From positions 40,718-104,717 of the forward strand of contig CAMQZB010000003.1 of the NCBI GenBank assembly GCA_947039455.1: a stretch of 64,000 nt of DNA, given 5' to 3'. The notes beneath the pieces are model-generated. The model was not told where the DNA came from. It was given only the letters and a program-made list of their open reading frames with translations, and did not search any database. Source of the stretch: an uncultured Clostridia bacterium. GTDB taxonomy: Bacteria; Bacillota; Clostridia; Christensenellales; CAMQZB01. The position numbers and the translations under genes were made by a program. Positions within the stretch are counted from its first letter, which is position 1, and every line of letters begins with the position of its first letter. Positions 8,334 through 18,579 of the stretch are shown piece by piece.

Positions 8334-8750
8334 ATGAAAATACTTGTAATTGACGGAAAAGGCGGAAGGCTTGGTGGTGGCGTTGTTGAAATGCTGAAAA
8401 AGACTTTCGAGAGTTTTGAAATATATGCTGTTGGCACAAATGTCATGGCAACAACTCAAATGATGAAATCAGGCGCAGATTTTGGAGCTACTGGAGAAAA
8501 TCCTGTGGTTGTGAATTGTCGTGATGCTAAAATCATAGTTGCTCCAATCGGTATTACAATGGCTGATTCTTTTCTTGGAGAAGTAACCGCGAAAATAGCT
8601 GTTGCGGTAGGGTCAAGCAGCGCTTTTAAAATACTTATTCCAAACAACAAATGCAATCATTTCATCGTTGGTGTTAAAGAACAAACTGCTACCGATTTCA
8701 TTGATGGTGTTAAAGAAAAAATAATGCAAATCCTTTCAACGTGTATTTAA
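8334..8750 (+). CDS. DUF3842-family protein
   Basis: A 138-residue protein with a clear AAAAGGAG ribosome binding site. It opens with a Rossmann-like strand and glycine loop (ILVIDGKGGRLGGG). It continues with AVGTNVMATTQMMKSGADFGATGENP and IIVAPIGI, the conserved blocks of the Clostridial DUF3842 family. No enzymatic residues are known for this family and no function is assigned. It lies between the TVP38-like gene and a terminator shared with trmB. Confidence 0.8.
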   Translation: MKILVIDGKGGRLGGGVVEMLKKTFESFEIYAVGTNVMATTQMMKSGADFGATGENPVVVNCRDAKIIVAPIGITMADSFLGEVTAKIAVAVGSSSAFKILIPNNKCNHFIVGVKEQTATDFIDGVKEKIMQILSTCI

Positions 8751-8773
8751 TAAGTTAAAAATAATATAGAAAA

Positions 8774-8819
8774 AAAACAGTGTAAATTTACTTGGTTTGA
8801 GTAAATTTACACTGTTTTT
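8774..8819. terminator. bidirectional terminator between DUF3842 and trmB
   Basis: A stem of about 17 bp (AAAACAGTGTAAATTTAC / GTAAATTTACACTGTTTT) with A residues before and T residues after, so it can serve both convergent genes. Confidence 0.88.
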
Positions 8820-8849
8820 ATATTATCAGTAAGCTGCTGTTATTAAATA

Positions 8850-9524
8850 TTATTTATCCAAAAAAGCAACTACTTTATTAATCGGTTTATTTTCTGCAAC
8901 GAAACGAGCTTCGTATTCAGTAACTATATTTTCAGGAAGGTTAAGACTTGTTAGGTCGTTTGAAAGGTCTTTTAATGTAAATCCATAATCTTTATATGAT
9001 TCAAGAGAATATTCGAAGAAGTCCATGTCGTCAGTTTTTTGATGTATTTCAGCTTTATCCACAAGAAGTTTGTCGTAAATTGTCAAAAATCTAGGACTTG
9101 TAAGTCTTGAATTTGCATAACTATTTTTTTGTTTAGGTGTTGAAAAGTTTAAATAAATTCTGCTGATAGTTTTATCTTTAAAATACTTTGGCAAATAATC
9201 TGCTCCAGTACTCATAAATCGCAAGTTAGGAAGATCTAGATCCGCTGAAGATTCCAACGCTGAAACGATAACGTTAGAAATCATTTCTATTCCAATCACG
9301 TTGATTTCAGGGTGTCTAGTGGCAAATTCTATGGAGAATTGTCCTTTTCCACAGCCTAAATCAAGGTAGATAGGGTTTTCATTTCCAAAAATTTCAGAAA
9401 ATGACACGTAAGTCTTGTTTGCAGTAGCTATTGTGACGTTTCTCTCGCTAGTGTCAATTTTAATTAAGCGAGCATCGTTTTTATCAATTCTCGAATATAG
9501 ATTAGTTTTTAGTCTCATTCTCAT
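8850..9524 (-). CDS. trmB: tRNA (guanine-N7)-methyltransferase
   Basis: A class I SAM-dependent methyltransferase that makes m7G46 in tRNA. The SAM site is IYLDLGCGKGQFSIEFA, followed by NVIGIEM as the acidic ribose-binding strand. RIYLNFSTPKQKNSYANSRLTSPRFL replaces the usual 'NFPDPWPKKRHxKRRL' catalytic block: the Asp and PWPK are altered (NFSTPKQK), as in some Clostridial TrmB. I place the start at 9524 (MRMRLKTNLYSRID), ten bases after GGAG, instead of the track's 9569. The protein is then 224 residues. Confidence 0.87.
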   Translation of the reverse strand: MRMRLKTNLYSRIDKNDARLIKIDTSERNVTIATANKTYVSFSEIFGNENPIYLDLGCGKGQFSIEFATRHPEINVIGIEMISNVIVSALESSADLDLPNLRFMSTGADYLPKYFKDKTISRIYLNFSTPKQKNSYANSRLTSPRFLTIYDKLLVDKAEIHQKTDDMDFFEYSLESYKDYGFTLKDLSNDLTSLNLPENIVTEYEARFVAENKPINKVVAFLDK

Positions 9525-9713
9525 AAAAAAGTTTCTCCGATTAGTTGTATTATTTATATATATTAACACAACATCGGCATATTTCCAACTAATTCAGTCC
9601 GCAGTTTTTTTTATACTAAATTATCTCAGCGGTTGCAATTTTTTTCTAAATAAAGTATAATATATGTAATACAGTTCAACAAAGTAAAGTAATTTACGCT
9701 AAAGGAGGTAAAC

Positions 9714-11084
9714 ATGACTGAATACAAATCATTTTTAAAAAAGAGCCAAGGGTACATTGAGAAGCAAGCAAAACTTACTGAAAAAAGTGACTTTATCGAT
9801 AATAAACTTTTCATAAAGCATAATGTCAATAGAGGATTACGCGATATTAACGGTAATGGTGTCGTTTGTGGGTTAACGGAGATTTCGGAAATCAATGCAT
9901 TTAAGAAAGACAGCGAAGGCAACAAAATTCCTTGCGATGGAGAGTTATTCTACAGGGGAATCAACGTGGAAACGCTTGTTGCTGGTTATCAAGCTGAGAA
10001 TAGATTTGGGTTTGAGGAAGTTTGCTATCTTTTAATTTTCGGCAAACTACCATCACCAAAAGAATTGGATAAATTCAATGAAATTCTTATTGGATTTAGG
10101 ACATTGCCAAAGAATTTCTTCAGAGATGTATCAATGAAAGCCCCATCAACAGACATGATGAATATGCTTTCTCGTTGCGTTTTGACTATGTATTCATACG
10201 ACGACAATCCTGACGATATTTCATTAACAAACATTCTTCGTCAAGTTCTTGGCATGGTTTCACAATTCCCGACAATGGCAGTTTATGGATATAATGCCTT
10301 TAAATACTACATTCAAGGGGATAGTTTGCACGTGCATAAGCCACTTGATGAATATTCAATAGCACAAAATATCTTGCACTTACTTCGTCCTGATAACAAA
10401 TTCACTGATCTTGAAGCAAAGACTTTGGATATGTGTTTGACGTTACAAGCTGAGCATGGTGGTGGTAACAATTCATCATTTGCAATGCGTGTAATTTCAT
10501 CATCAGCAACTGACACTTATTCAGCAGTTTCCGCATCTTTGGCATCTCTAAAGGGTGGTAGACATGGTGGTGCTAACATCAAAGTAGTTAGAATGTTCGA
10601 AGATTTAAAAGCTAATATCACAAATGAAAGTGACGGTGCAATTTGCGATTATTTCGATAAAGTACTGAAAAAAGAGGCGTTCGACCATTCAGGTATCGTT
10701 TACGGTATGGGTCATGCGGTTTACTCTAAATCAGATCCAAGAGCTGAAATTATGAAAAAATTAGTTGAGGAACTTGCGGTAGCTAAAGGTATGGAGGAGG
10801 ATTATTTCCTTTACAAAAAGATTGAAAGATTAGCACCAGAAGTTATTGCGGACAGAAGACAAATCTATAAAGGCGTGCCTGTTAACGTAGATTTCTATAG
10901 CGGTTTCCTTTATAAACTTCTTGATATTCCACCTGAACTATTTACTCCGATTTTTGCAATTGGAAGAATGCCAGGTTGGGGATCACATCGATTGGAAGAA
11001 ATGGCGAACAACGGAAAAATTATTCGTCCAGCTTATATCGCTGTTGGTAAACGTCAAAAATACAAATCACTTGACGAAAGATAA
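9714..11084 (+). CDS. gltA: citrate synthase
   Basis: A 456-residue citrate synthase with all catalytic elements: the first active-site His in QAEHGGGNNSSF, the second in YGMGHAVYSKSDPRA, and the Asp in VNVDFYSG. CoA and oxaloacetate contacts come from SLKGGRHGGAN and the C-terminal RPAYIAVG. It condenses oxaloacetate and acetyl-CoA, probably feeding glutamate synthesis in an anaerobe with an incomplete TCA cycle. A related 2-methylcitrate synthase role cannot be excluded. It has an excellent ribosome binding site (AAAGGAGG) and its own terminator, and no other TCA gene is nearby. Confidence 0.93.
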   Translation: MTEYKSFLKKSQGYIEKQAKLTEKSDFIDNKLFIKHNVNRGLRDINGNGVVCGLTEISEINAFKKDSEGNKIPCDGELFYRGINVETLVAGYQAENRFGFEEVCYLLIFGKLPSPKELDKFNEILIGFRTLPKNFFRDVSMKAPSTDMMNMLSRCVLTMYSYDDNPDDISLTNILRQVLGMVSQFPTMAVYGYNAFKYYIQGDSLHVHKPLDEYSIAQNILHLLRPDNKFTDLEAKTLDMCLTLQAEHGGGNNSSFAMRVISSSATDTYSAVSASLASLKGGRHGGANIKVVRMFEDLKANITNESDGAICDYFDKVLKKEAFDHSGIVYGMGHAVYSKSDPRAEIMKKLVEELAVAKGMEEDYFLYKKIERLAPEVIADRRQIYKGVPVNVDFYSGFLYKLLDIPPELFTPIFAIGRMPGWGSHRLEEMANNGKIIRPAYIAVGKRQKYKSLDER

Positions 11085-11105
11085 TCATATTTTAATATTG
11101 AATTT

Positions 11106-11145
11106 AAATAAGCCTAGCATTTTGGTGCTAGGCTTATTTTTTTTT
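11106..11145 (+). terminator. intrinsic terminator of citrate synthase
   Basis: Stem AAATAAGCCTAGCA / TGCTAGGCTTATTT followed by a long T run. Confidence 0.9.
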
Positions 11146-11189
11146 GTAAGGCAAACAAGTGCTGAATTATTATAATACGAATGTTATAT

Positions 11190-11320
11190 GTAGTGATAAA
11201 TATAATTGTATTAACGATTATGTGATTATGAATTCACAAATATAATTATAATAACCAATATGATATTATGAAGATACATATATATATATTAGGATTGCCA
11301 TTATGTAATTATGAAGATAC
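11190..11320. repeat. degenerate AT-rich direct repeats, about 40-43 bp period
   Basis: Three imperfect units in the gap between citrate synthase and degV. Each contains a variant of ATATAATT...ATTATGAA; the ATTATGAA cores start at 11225, 11265 and 11308. No gene is visible in the gap. Confidence 0.45.
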
Positions 11321-11363
11321 AAAAAAAAATTAAAACTCTGTAAAAAAAATCAGCGAACTACTA

Positions 11364-11410
11364 ATAAAAAAAACCGCCCTTACAGATTGTGTCTGCTAGG
11401 GGCGGTTTTG
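11364..11410 (-). terminator. intrinsic terminator of degV
   Basis: GC-rich stem (CCGCCC / GGGCGG extended by CAGA / TCTG); on the minus strand the stem is followed by a T run. Confidence 0.88.
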
Positions 11411-11460
11411 AATTTAATCTAATTTTCGCAATTTAAGTTAATTTTAAAGTTAATGGAAAA

Positions 11461-12333
11461 TTATCTAGGGTTACCAACGAAGAAAAGAGCAACAGTTCCA
11501 GGACCTGAATGAGTTCCAACAACTGGACCAATAAAGTTGATTTTGTAATCTTTAATACCCGTTGCTTCAACAATTTTATCAGCAACATATTGAGCATCTT
11601 CAAGGCAATCGCCGTGACTAACAAAGAAAATATCATTTTCATCTTCGAAGCCTTTCATTTTCTCTACCATAGAATCAACTAGAGCAGAAAGTGCTTTTTT
11701 GCGACCTTTAACTTTGCCAACTGGCGTAAGTTTTCCTTCTTTATCCATGTGCAAAACAGGTTTAATTTTTAGCATAGTACCAAATACTGCAGCAAGTTTT
11801 GAAACACGACCACCACGTTGTAGGTGATTCAGATCGTCAACAGTGAACATAAGAACGATTTTGTGTTTAAGAGTTTCAGCGAAATCGAAAGCCTCAGAAA
11901 TTGAAGCACCAGTATTTTTGAAGTTGTTTACTTTATAAACAAGAAGAGCTTGACCCATTGAAGCACAAAGTGAATCAACAACCATAACTTTTCTTTCTGG
12001 GTACATTTCTTCAAGTTCTTTACCAGCTAAAACAGCACCTTGATAAGTTCCTGAAAGTGATGAAGAAAAACAAATATGCAAGATGTCATCTCCTTCTTTC
12101 AAAATTTTCTCAAAGTAATCTTTATGAGTTTCTGAGTTGATCATAGAAGTTTTTGGCATGCCACCAGCTCTTACAAGCTCGTAAAATTCTTTGCAGTTTT
12201 GAGTTGCTTCCAAACTTCCCACGTAAGATTTTTCATTAAGTGTATATTCAAGAGGAAGTGCAGTGATGTTATTTTCAACTGTGTAGTTGTAATCTAAATC
12301 TGAACAAGCGTCAGTAGTTATTCTGTATCCCAT
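11461..12333 (-). CDS. DegV-family fatty-acid-binding protein
   Basis: A protein of about 290 residues with the DegV fold. TTDACSDLDYNYT near the start and GGMPKTSMINSETH form the Ser/Thr contacts for the fatty-acid carboxylate. HICFSSSLSGTYQGA and LHRGGRVSK-like LQRGGRVSKLAA are family signatures. FakB/DegV proteins present fatty acids to the kinase FakA; no fakA is in the window. The start at 12333 (MGYRITTD) is preferred because GGAGAA lies eight bases upstream, within the track's longer ORF. It is a single-gene unit with its own GC-rich terminator. Confidence 0.9.
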   Translation of the reverse strand: MGYRITTDACSDLDYNYTVENNITALPLEYTLNEKSYVGSLEATQNCKEFYELVRAGGMPKTSMINSETHKDYFEKILKEGDDILHICFSSSLSGTYQGAVLAGKELEEMYPERKVMVVDSLCASMGQALLVYKVNNFKNTGASISEAFDFAETLKHKIVLMFTVDDLNHLQRGGRVSKLAAVFGTMLKIKPVLHMDKEGKLTPVGKVKGRKKALSALVDSMVEKMKGFEDENDIFFVSHGDCLEDAQYVADKIVEATGIKDYKINFIGPVVGTHSGPGTVALFFVGNPR

Positions 12334-12604
12334 ATTTCTTTTCTCCATTTTTTTGTTTATTTTTATATTTGTATAGTTTACGTTAATTTCTCTATTTTGT
12401 AAAGTAATTTATTGATAAATAGGAAAAACCCATTATTAATATAGAATATTATGTAAACTATTTAGCCACTTGAAGTATTGTATACAATTATCTTACTTTT
12501 GTAAAATAAAATACATAGAACAATTAGCCTAAATTATAACAAAAATTAAACGGATTTTCTTTGCATTTCTGAAATTTTTTAAAAAAATAGCATACTAATA
12601 TATA

Positions 12605-12634
12605 ATAAAACCATCTCAAAAAAATGAGATGGCT
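12605..12634 (-). terminator. intrinsic terminator of glyS
   Basis: Stem AAGCCATCTCA / TGAGATGGTTTT on the minus strand followed by T-rich sequence. Confidence 0.85.
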
Positions 12635-12651
12635 TATATTAATAATTTAGT

Positions 12652-14046
12652 TTAGAAATAAACTTTGTCACCGATGTATTTTACTAGATCAGCGATGGCA
12701 ATTCTTTCTTGTACCATAGTGTCTCTATCACGGATAGTGACTGCACCGTCTTCAAGAGATTCAAAGTCAACTGTTAAGCAGAAAGGCGTTCCAACTTCGT
12801 CACAACGACGGTAACGTTTGCCGATAGAACCAGCTTCGTCGTAGTCGCATGGGAAATATTTTGTAAGTTCTGCATAGATTTCACGTGCTTTTTCGCCCAA
12901 CTTCTTTTGAAGTGGCAAGATTGCAACTTTATAAGGCGCTAATGCTGGGTGGAAGTGCATAACAGTTCTCACGTCCCCGTTCTCCAATTCTTCCTCGTCA
13001 TAAGCTTCAGTTAGGAAAGCCAAAAGAACTCTGTCTGCTCCTAGTGAAGGTTCGATAACGTATGGTGTGAATTTTTGGTTAGTTTCAGGATCAACGTATT
13101 CAAGGCTTTTTCCTGAAGCATCTTGGTGACATTTAAGATCGAAATCCGTTCTGTCCGCTATACCCCAAAGTTCCCCGAAACCCCAAGCGAAGTTGTATTC
13201 AAAGTCAGTGGTAGCTTTTGCGTAGTGAGCAAGCTCAGCAGTTTCGTGGTCACGGAGTTTCAAGTTAGCCTCAGAAATTCCAAGGTTTAGCAACCAGTTT
13301 TTGCAAAAGTCTTTCCAGTAATCAAACCATTCAAGATCAGTGCCTGGTTTGCAGAAAAATTCAAGTTCCATTTGTTCAAACTCACGAGTTCTGAAGATAA
13401 AGTTTCCAGGAGTGATTTCGTTTCTGAAAGATTTACCAACTTGACAAACACCAAAAGGAAGTTTCTTTCTTGAAGCACGTTGAACGTTGGCGAAGTTTAC
13501 GAAAATACCTTGAGCCGTTTCTGGACGCATATAAATAGTAGCGGCAGTGTCTTCGTTTACACCTTGGAAAGTTTTAAACATAAGGTTAAATTTTCTGATA
13601 GCAGTAAAGTCAGCTACGCCACAAACTGGGCAAAGGATTTTCTTTTCAGCTATGTATTCAGCCATTTTAGCATTATCCCAACCGCCTAAATTTTCAGGGC
13701 AGTTGTGTTTTGCCATATAGTTTTCAATTAATTGGTCGGCACGGTGACGTGCTTTACAAGATTTGCAATCCATCAATGGATCAGAGAAATTAGATAAATG
13801 CCCTGAAGCTTTCCAAGTTTCTGGATTCATTAAAATTGCAGCATCAAGCCCAACGTTGTAAGGAGATTCTTGAACGAATTTCTTCCACCAAGCTTTTTTG
13901 ATATTGTTTTTAAGCTCAACACCTAAAGGACCGTAATCCCAAGTATTGGCTAAACCGCCATAAATTTCACTACCAGCGAAAATGAAACCACGACCTTTAC
14001 AAAGTGCAGTTAATTTATCCATAGTGACAGCTCTTTTATTAGACAT
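12652..14046 (-). CDS. glyS: glycyl-tRNA synthetase, dimeric (alpha2) type
   Basis: A 464-residue class II synthetase of the alpha2 type used by some Firmicutes instead of separate GlyQ and GlyS chains. Motif 2 lies in [29 protein letters not shown]. Motif 3 is [15 protein letters not shown] (GADR). Residues 91-144 contain a zinc-type C-x2-C...C-x2-C insert ([16 protein letters not shown]). The C-terminal anticodon-binding domain starts at [12 protein letters not shown]. It charges tRNA-Gly. It has a GGAGGG ribosome binding site. No T-box leader is evident in the 150 bases upstream. Confidence 0.96.
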   Translation of the reverse strand: MSNKRAVTMDKLTALCKGRGFIFAGSEIYGGLANTWDYGPLGVELKNNIKKAWWKKFVQESPYNVGLDAAILMNPETWKASGHLSNFSDPLMDCKSCKARHRADQLIENYMAKHNCPENLGGWDNAKMAEYIAEKKILCPVCGVADFTAIRKFNLMFKTFQGVNEDTAATIYMRPETAQGIFVNFANVQRASRKKLPFGVCQVGKSFRNEITPGNFIFRTREFEQMELEFFCKPGTDLEWFDYWKDFCKNWLLNLGISEANLKLRDHETAELAHYAKATTDFEYNFAWGFGELWGIADRTDFDLKCHQDASGKSLEYVDPETNQKFTPYVIEPSLGADRVLLAFLTEAYDEEELENGDVRTVMHFHPALAPYKVAILPLQKKLGEKAREIYAELTKYFPCDYDEAGSIGKRYRRCDEVGTPFCLTVDFESLEDGAVTIRDRDTMVQERIAIADLVKYIGDKVYF

Positions 14047-14194
14047 CTTATTGTCCCTCCGATATTTTCTTCAAATTAAATTTCTTAATTATATATAGTA
14101 TATAATTGTAGTGAAAATAAGTCAACATTTTCCGTATATGATAACGTAAAAAAAACAGATTTTCCATAAAAATAATAGTAAATGTACAGTAAAT

Positions 14195-14404
14195 CTAAAG
14201 AATATTTCCGTTTACCCCAAACAATTCGTTAGGAGTAATGTTGAATTTTGTATAGATTAGCATGATATTATCGTAAGTTGGTTTCTTATTTCCAAGGAGC
14301 CATTGGCTTACGGTAGTTTGATTAACGCCTAAAATGTCAGCAAGTTTTTGCTGACTTAAATTTTGGCTTGCCATTAATTGTCTTAATTCTTCAATGTAAT
14401 TCAT
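14195..14404 (-). CDS. small XRE-family HTH regulator
   Basis: A 69-residue protein consisting almost only of a Cro/C1-type helix-turn-helix. LSQQKLADILGVNQTTVSQWLLGNKKP gives helices 2 and 3, and the C-terminal ITPNELFGV is the usual closing helix. There is no Shine-Dalgarno site. A TATAAT element at 14412-14417 (minus strand) would start transcription at the ATG itself, so the mRNA may be leaderless. Two TTGACCTA direct repeats lie just upstream and could be its own operator. Its targets are unknown; the DNA polymerase IV gene lies upstream in the same orientation. Confidence 0.85.
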   Translation of the reverse strand: MNYIEELRQLMASQNLSQQKLADILGVNQTTVSQWLLGNKKPTYDNIMLIYTKFNITPNELFGVNGNIL

Positions 14405-14424
14405 AAATAATATTATAAGTATTT

Positions 14425-14451
14425 TAGGTCAAAAGTACTAATATAGGTCAA
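14425..14451 (-). promoter_or_regulatory. direct repeats TAGGTCAA upstream of the small XRE gene
   Basis: TAGGTCAA occurs at 14425-14432 and 14444-14451, 19 bases apart (about two helical turns), within the -10/-35 region of the divergently read XRE gene. This fits an autoregulatory operator; inferred. Confidence 0.4.
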
Positions 14452-14524
14452 GAAACCTACTGTGTTAATAAAAATAGAAAATATTAAGATAAAATACCAT
14501 AAAATGCGAAATGTATAATAAACA

Positions 14525-15772
14525 TCACCGATTATTCCGTTGAAATGGTAGCGTATCGTCGCTTTTGTGTGAGGAGGCGATAAGGTCGTTACTGATAAAA
14601 GATGCTTTTGTTACACTTTCAAAACCAAATTTATCACGTATGACATCAAGGCTTTTTCCTAGTTTTTCTTCTTTGAAATTGTCAATAGCTGTGTCAAACA
14701 ATGATTGTTGAAAGCTGAAACCGTCGGAAACTAGGTTGTATGTTTGAACAGTGATTGAGCGAAGTGGCAAAAGATGGTTCAAATTGTAGTTTTTCAAAAA
14801 ACATTCATAGGCTTCAGTTGCAATTACTTTTTCTGAGTTAGTGGGATAATTCAGTACTTGTTGACGTGAAATGGTAGAAAGAGCAGTGTCACGCATAGCG
14901 ATTGAAACGCCAGTACCACAAAAACCGTATTGACGAAGTCGACTAGCTACAATTTCCGCAAGATAGAAAATTACGCTTCGCACATCGTCGTTGGTTTTCA
15001 TGTCACGGCGAGTGGTGATACCGTTTCCCACCGACTTGATGGGAGTATGCTTGTCAAAAACAAGAACTTCCCCTTCCTCAATTCCCATGGCATCTTTTTT
15101 CATGCGACTACCAATAATTCCAAAGTGGGAAAGTAGCAGTTTTTCCTGGGTATTAGCAAGATCGCCAATGGTGAATACGTTGAGATTTCGCAATCTTAAC
15201 TTAGTTTTTTTTCCAATATTCAGCATTTCCTCAACAGGAACAGGCCATACTTTTTCTTTAAAATTTTCTTTAGTAATAATAGTGACAGCGTCAGGTTTTT
15301 TCATGTCACTTCCAAGTTTCGCAAAAACTTTTGTATATGAAACACCGATTGATACAGTAAGACCAGTTTCACGTTTCACTTTTTCACGAATTAAATTAGC
15401 AATAGTTTCCCCGTCACCAAACAATTTTTGTGAACCAGTAACATCAAGCCAACATTCGTCCAAACCGAAAGTTTCGATTTTATCGGTGAAAGTGTAGTAA
15501 ATTTCACGAACTACTTTACTATAATGGGAGTATTTTTCAAAGTGGGGACGGCAAAGCATGATGTTTCTACACTTCATTTCCGCTTGCCAAATAGTGTCAC
15601 CAGTTTTTACGCCTAAGGCTTTTGCGATGTTATTTTTAGCAAGAATAATGCCGTGACGCATTTCAGGGTTACCAGAAACAGCCATGGGATTAACACGATA
15701 TTCTTCGTTGTCAAGCCCCTCAACCGATGCGTAAAAATTATTCAAATCTGAATGAAGTATTACTCTTTCCAT
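14525..15772 (-). CDS. dinB: DNA polymerase IV (Y-family, DinB)
   Basis: A translesion polymerase of about 415 residues. Catalytic carboxylates lie in VILHSDLNNFYASVE (first Asp) and ETFGLDECWLDVTG (the paired D/E), with the steric-gate region around NNFYASVE. The HhH region NIGKKTKLRLRNLNV and the little-finger domain follow. Near the C-terminus QQSLFD is a good beta-clamp-binding motif, and DDTLPF is also typical of clostridial relatives. I start it at ATG 15772 (MERVILHS), where family members begin. A GTG at 15784 is only three bases from GGAG, so the exact start is uncertain. Confidence 0.93.
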   Translation of the reverse strand: MERVILHSDLNNFYASVEGLDNEEYRVNPMAVSGNPEMRHGIILAKNNIAKALGVKTGDTIWQAEMKCRNIMLCRPHFEKYSHYSKVVREIYYTFTDKIETFGLDECWLDVTGSQKLFGDGETIANLIREKVKRETGLTVSIGVSYTKVFAKLGSDMKKPDAVTIITKENFKEKVWPVPVEEMLNIGKKTKLRLRNLNVFTIGDLANTQEKLLLSHFGIIGSRMKKDAMGIEEGEVLVFDKHTPIKSVGNGITTRRDMKTNDDVRSVIFYLAEIVASRLRQYGFCGTGVSIAMRDTALSTISRQQVLNYPTNSEKVIATEAYECFLKNYNLNHLLPLRSITVQTYNLVSDGFSFQQSLFDTAIDNFKEEKLGKSLDVIRDKFGFESVTKASFISNDLIASSHKSDDTLPFQRNNR

Positions 15773-15976
15773 AAATAATCTCACAATCTCCTTTTTTAAG
15801 TTACTAATATTATATCAAATACACGTTTGTAATCCAAACGATTTTTCCTATATATAATATTAGTTTGAGTAAATAATTAGAAAATAACATTAATTACGCA
15901 ATAATTTTCAAAATAATATTGATAAAATACTATACAATCAAATAAAGTATGTTATAATAATTGAAAAGTGAAATTC

Positions 15977-16036
15977 ATGAGAAATTTTTATAAAGCTGAT
16001 AAAATTATTGGTTTTTTTAAAAGGAGAATAGGTTAA
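15977..16036 (+). other. possible upstream ORF (19 codons) overlapping the clpC start
   Basis: ATG at 15977 opens a 19-codon frame rich in Lys/Arg and Phe, whose TAA overlaps the clpC ATG (TAATG). The clpC ribosome binding site AAGGAG lies inside it. Coding status is unproven; it could couple translation. Confidence 0.3.
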
Positions 16037-18579
16037 TGTATAAATTTTCTTCAGGGGCGAACAATGCTCTTGCTATGGCGGATAGAGTAATTAAAAACGC
16101 CAATATTACATATAAGGGAACGGAGCACATTTTGTCAGGTTTGCTCTCTACCGACTGTATCGCTAGAAAAATTATGTTGTCTAGTGGTTTAAACATAGAT
16201 GTTTTTTTTGAATGTTTAAAAGGCACAATTGACGTTGATTATAACATCAATGGTTACACTCCTCGTGCAAAAAACTTGTTCGAATCCGCAAACGGTTTCG
16301 CTGTTGCCACAAACGGTGGATACATTGCAACGGAGCATTTACTTCTTGGAATAGTTTCTGATATGGAATGTACAGCGGTGAAGATACTTGAAAAAATTGG
16401 GGTGTCTTTAGAAAACGTTGTGAAAGGATTAGAAAACGAATTGGGTATTAAACTTCAAATTGACTTAAACGACAATTTCGGTGTCTTTAACAAAAACAGA
16501 ATAGCGGAACAAATGGCGAAAGATTTCTTTAATACTGAAGGGTTTCCTAATGAGCAAAAAAGTGGAAATTACAACATGAATTCCCAACAAGCTAAACCAA
16601 ATGTTTCTAATAATGAGCAAAATCAACCTAAAGATGAAGGAATTTCAAAATTCGGTATCGACTTAAACCAACTAGCTAAAGAAGGGAAACTTGATCCAGT
16701 TATTGGTCGTGAAAAAGAAGTTGAACGTATTATTCAAATTTTGTCAAGGCGTACTAAAAACAACCCAGTATTAGTTGGAGAACCGGGTGTTGGTAAATCA
16801 GCGGTGATTGAAGGTTTTGCACAAAAAATAGTTAAGGGGCAAGTTCCTGAATTGTTGCGTGACAAAATTGTTTTCTCACTTGATATCAGCGGAATGCTTG
16901 CTGGAACAAAGTACCGTGGCGATTTTGAAGAACGTTTGAAAGATTTTTTAAATGAAGTGAAAACTCGTGGAAATATCATTATTTTCATTGACGAAATACA
17001 TAATATAGTTGGGGCAGGTGCTTCTACTGAAAGCAAAATGGACGCAGCGGAGATTTTGAAACCTTTGTTAGCTCGTGGTGAATTACAAACTATCGGCGCA
17101 ACAACTATTGACGAATACCGCAAATATATTGAGAAAGATCCTGCACTTGAACGTAGATTTCAGCCAGTAACAGTTGATCAACCAAGTATTTTGGAGTCTA
17201 TAGAAATCATTAAGGGCTTACGTGATAAATACGAAGCTCACCACAAAGTAGTGATTACTGACGATGCGATAATTGCAGCCGCGGAACTTTCTGACAGGTA
17301 TATTCCTGATAGATTTTTACCTGATAAAGCTATTGATTTAATTGATGAGGCTTGTTCAAGAGCTAGACTTGACAACATTACTACTCCGCCTAATTTTAAT
17401 CAACTAAGTGATACTTTAGAGAACCTAGAGAACGAAAAACGCAACGCTATTCGTAAAAACGAATTTAACGAAGCAGGAAGATTGCAAGGGGAAATTGTAG
17501 ATGTTCAATCTCGTATCGAGGCTCTAAGACGTGATTGGGACTCTAAGAGAACTAACACAGGTGCTTCTATTTACGCTGATGACGTCGCAGCTATCGTTGC
17601 TCTTTGGACTTCTATTCCTGTAATGAAACTTACTCAAAGCGAAGCTGATAAATTAATGAATCTTGAAGAGACATTACATGATAGAGTAGTTGGACAAAAG
17701 GAAGCAGTTGTTGCCACTTCAAAAGCTATAAGAAGAGCCAGAGCAGGTTTGAAAGACCCAAAACGTCCTATCGGATCATTTATTTTCGTAGGCCCTACTG
17801 GTGTTGGTAAAACCGAGCTAGCGAAAGCATTGGCGGAATCGGTTTTCGGTGACGAAAATCTTATGATAAGAATTGACATGAGTGAATACATGGAGAAACA
17901 TTCCGTTTCAAAAATGGTTGGTGCTCCCCCTGGATACGTAGGCTTTGACGAAAATGGTCAACTTACTGAAAAGGTTAGAAGAAAACCGTATTCAGTTGTG
18001 CTCTTTGACGAAATAGAAAAAGCTCACCCTGATGTTTTTAATATTCTTCTTCAAATTCTTGAGGACGGACGATTAACTGACAGCAAGGGCAGAGTGATTG
18101 ATTTCAAAAATACTATTATTATCATGACTTCAAATGCTGGTGCATCTGAAATTACTACTATGAGAACTCTTGGGTTTGGCGGTAGTTCAGAAAGTGCACA
18201 AGACGATTCTATGAAAGATAAAATATTTGAAGCATTGAAAGACAATTTTAAACCTGAATTCCTAAACCGTGTGGACGATATCATTGTTTTCCATAAACTT
18301 ACTAAGGACGAAATCGGTAGTATTGCTGATTTAATGATTGGAAGTTTAGCGAAAAGATTGCGTACTAAAGACGTGATAATTGAGATTACTCCAATGGCTA
18401 AAGAAAAACTCGTGAGTGAAGGGTTCGACCAAGCCTATGGCGCAAGACCTCTTCGTCGTGCTATTCAACGTCTTATTGAAGACCGATTAAGTGAGGAAAT
18501 ACTGCGAGGAACTATTGCTTTTGGCGATAAAGTTCTTATTGATTGCTATGATAATAAATTGCAATTCAACAAAATTTAA
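16036..18579 (+). CDS. clpC: ATP-dependent Clp protease ATPase subunit ClpC
   Basis: An 847-residue Hsp100 ATPase. It has an N-terminal double Clp_N repeat (about 1-145), a low-complexity Asn/Gln linker, a D1 AAA+ module (Walker [10 protein letters not shown], Walker [10 protein letters not shown]), a UVR-type coiled motif ([20 protein letters not shown]) that identifies ClpC rather than ClpB, and a D2 module ([21 protein letters not shown]). It unfolds substrates for ClpP. The usual ctsR-mcsA-mcsB partners are absent, and I see no CtsR box upstream. hpf follows 110 bases downstream. Confidence 0.95.
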   Translation: MYKFSSGANNALAMADRVIKNANITYKGTEHILSGLLSTDCIARKIMLSSGLNIDVFFECLKGTIDVDYNINGYTPRAKNLFESANGFAVATNGGYIATEHLLLGIVSDMECTAVKILEKIGVSLENVVKGLENELGIKLQIDLNDNFGVFNKNRIAEQMAKDFFNTEGFPNEQKSGNYNMNSQQAKPNVSNNEQNQPKDEGISKFGIDLNQLAKEGKLDPVIGREKEVERIIQILSRRTKNNPVLVGEPGVGKSAVIEGFAQKIVKGQVPELLRDKIVFSLDISGMLAGTKYRGDFEERLKDFLNEVKTRGNIIIFIDEIHNIVGAGASTESKMDAAEILKPLLARGELQTIGATTIDEYRKYIEKDPALERRFQPVTVDQPSILESIEIIKGLRDKYEAHHKVVITDDAIIAAAELSDRYIPDRFLPDKAIDLIDEACSRARLDNITTPPNFNQLSDTLENLENEKRNAIRKNEFNEAGRLQGEIVDVQSRIEALRRDWDSKRTNTGASIYADDVAAIVALWTSIPVMKLTQSEADKLMNLEETLHDRVVGQKEAVVATSKAIRRARAGLKDPKRPIGSFIFVGPTGVGKTELAKALAESVFGDENLMIRIDMSEYMEKHSVSKMVGAPPGYVGFDENGQLTEKVRRKPYSVVLFDEIEKAHPDVFNILLQILEDGRLTDSKGRVIDFKNTIIIMTSNAGASEITTMRTLGFGGSSESAQDDSMKDKIFEALKDNFKPEFLNRVDDIIVFHKLTKDEIGSIADLMIGSLAKRLRTKDVIIEITPMAKEKLVSEGFDQAYGARPLRRAIQRLIEDRLSEEILRGTIAFGDKVLIDCYDNKLQFNKI

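Noticed and set aside
9415-9660. Plus-strand 81-codon ORF opposite the trmB start
   Set aside because: No ribosome binding site, and it overlaps the trmB coding start; judged a shadow.
14047-14194. T-box leader before glyS
   Set aside because: No TGGNACCGCG-type T-box sequence or specifier stem is visible, and the space is only about 150 bases.
15800-16035. CtsR or CIRCE operator before clpC
   Set aside because: No GGTCAAA direct repeats and no TTAGCACTC-type inverted repeat were found.
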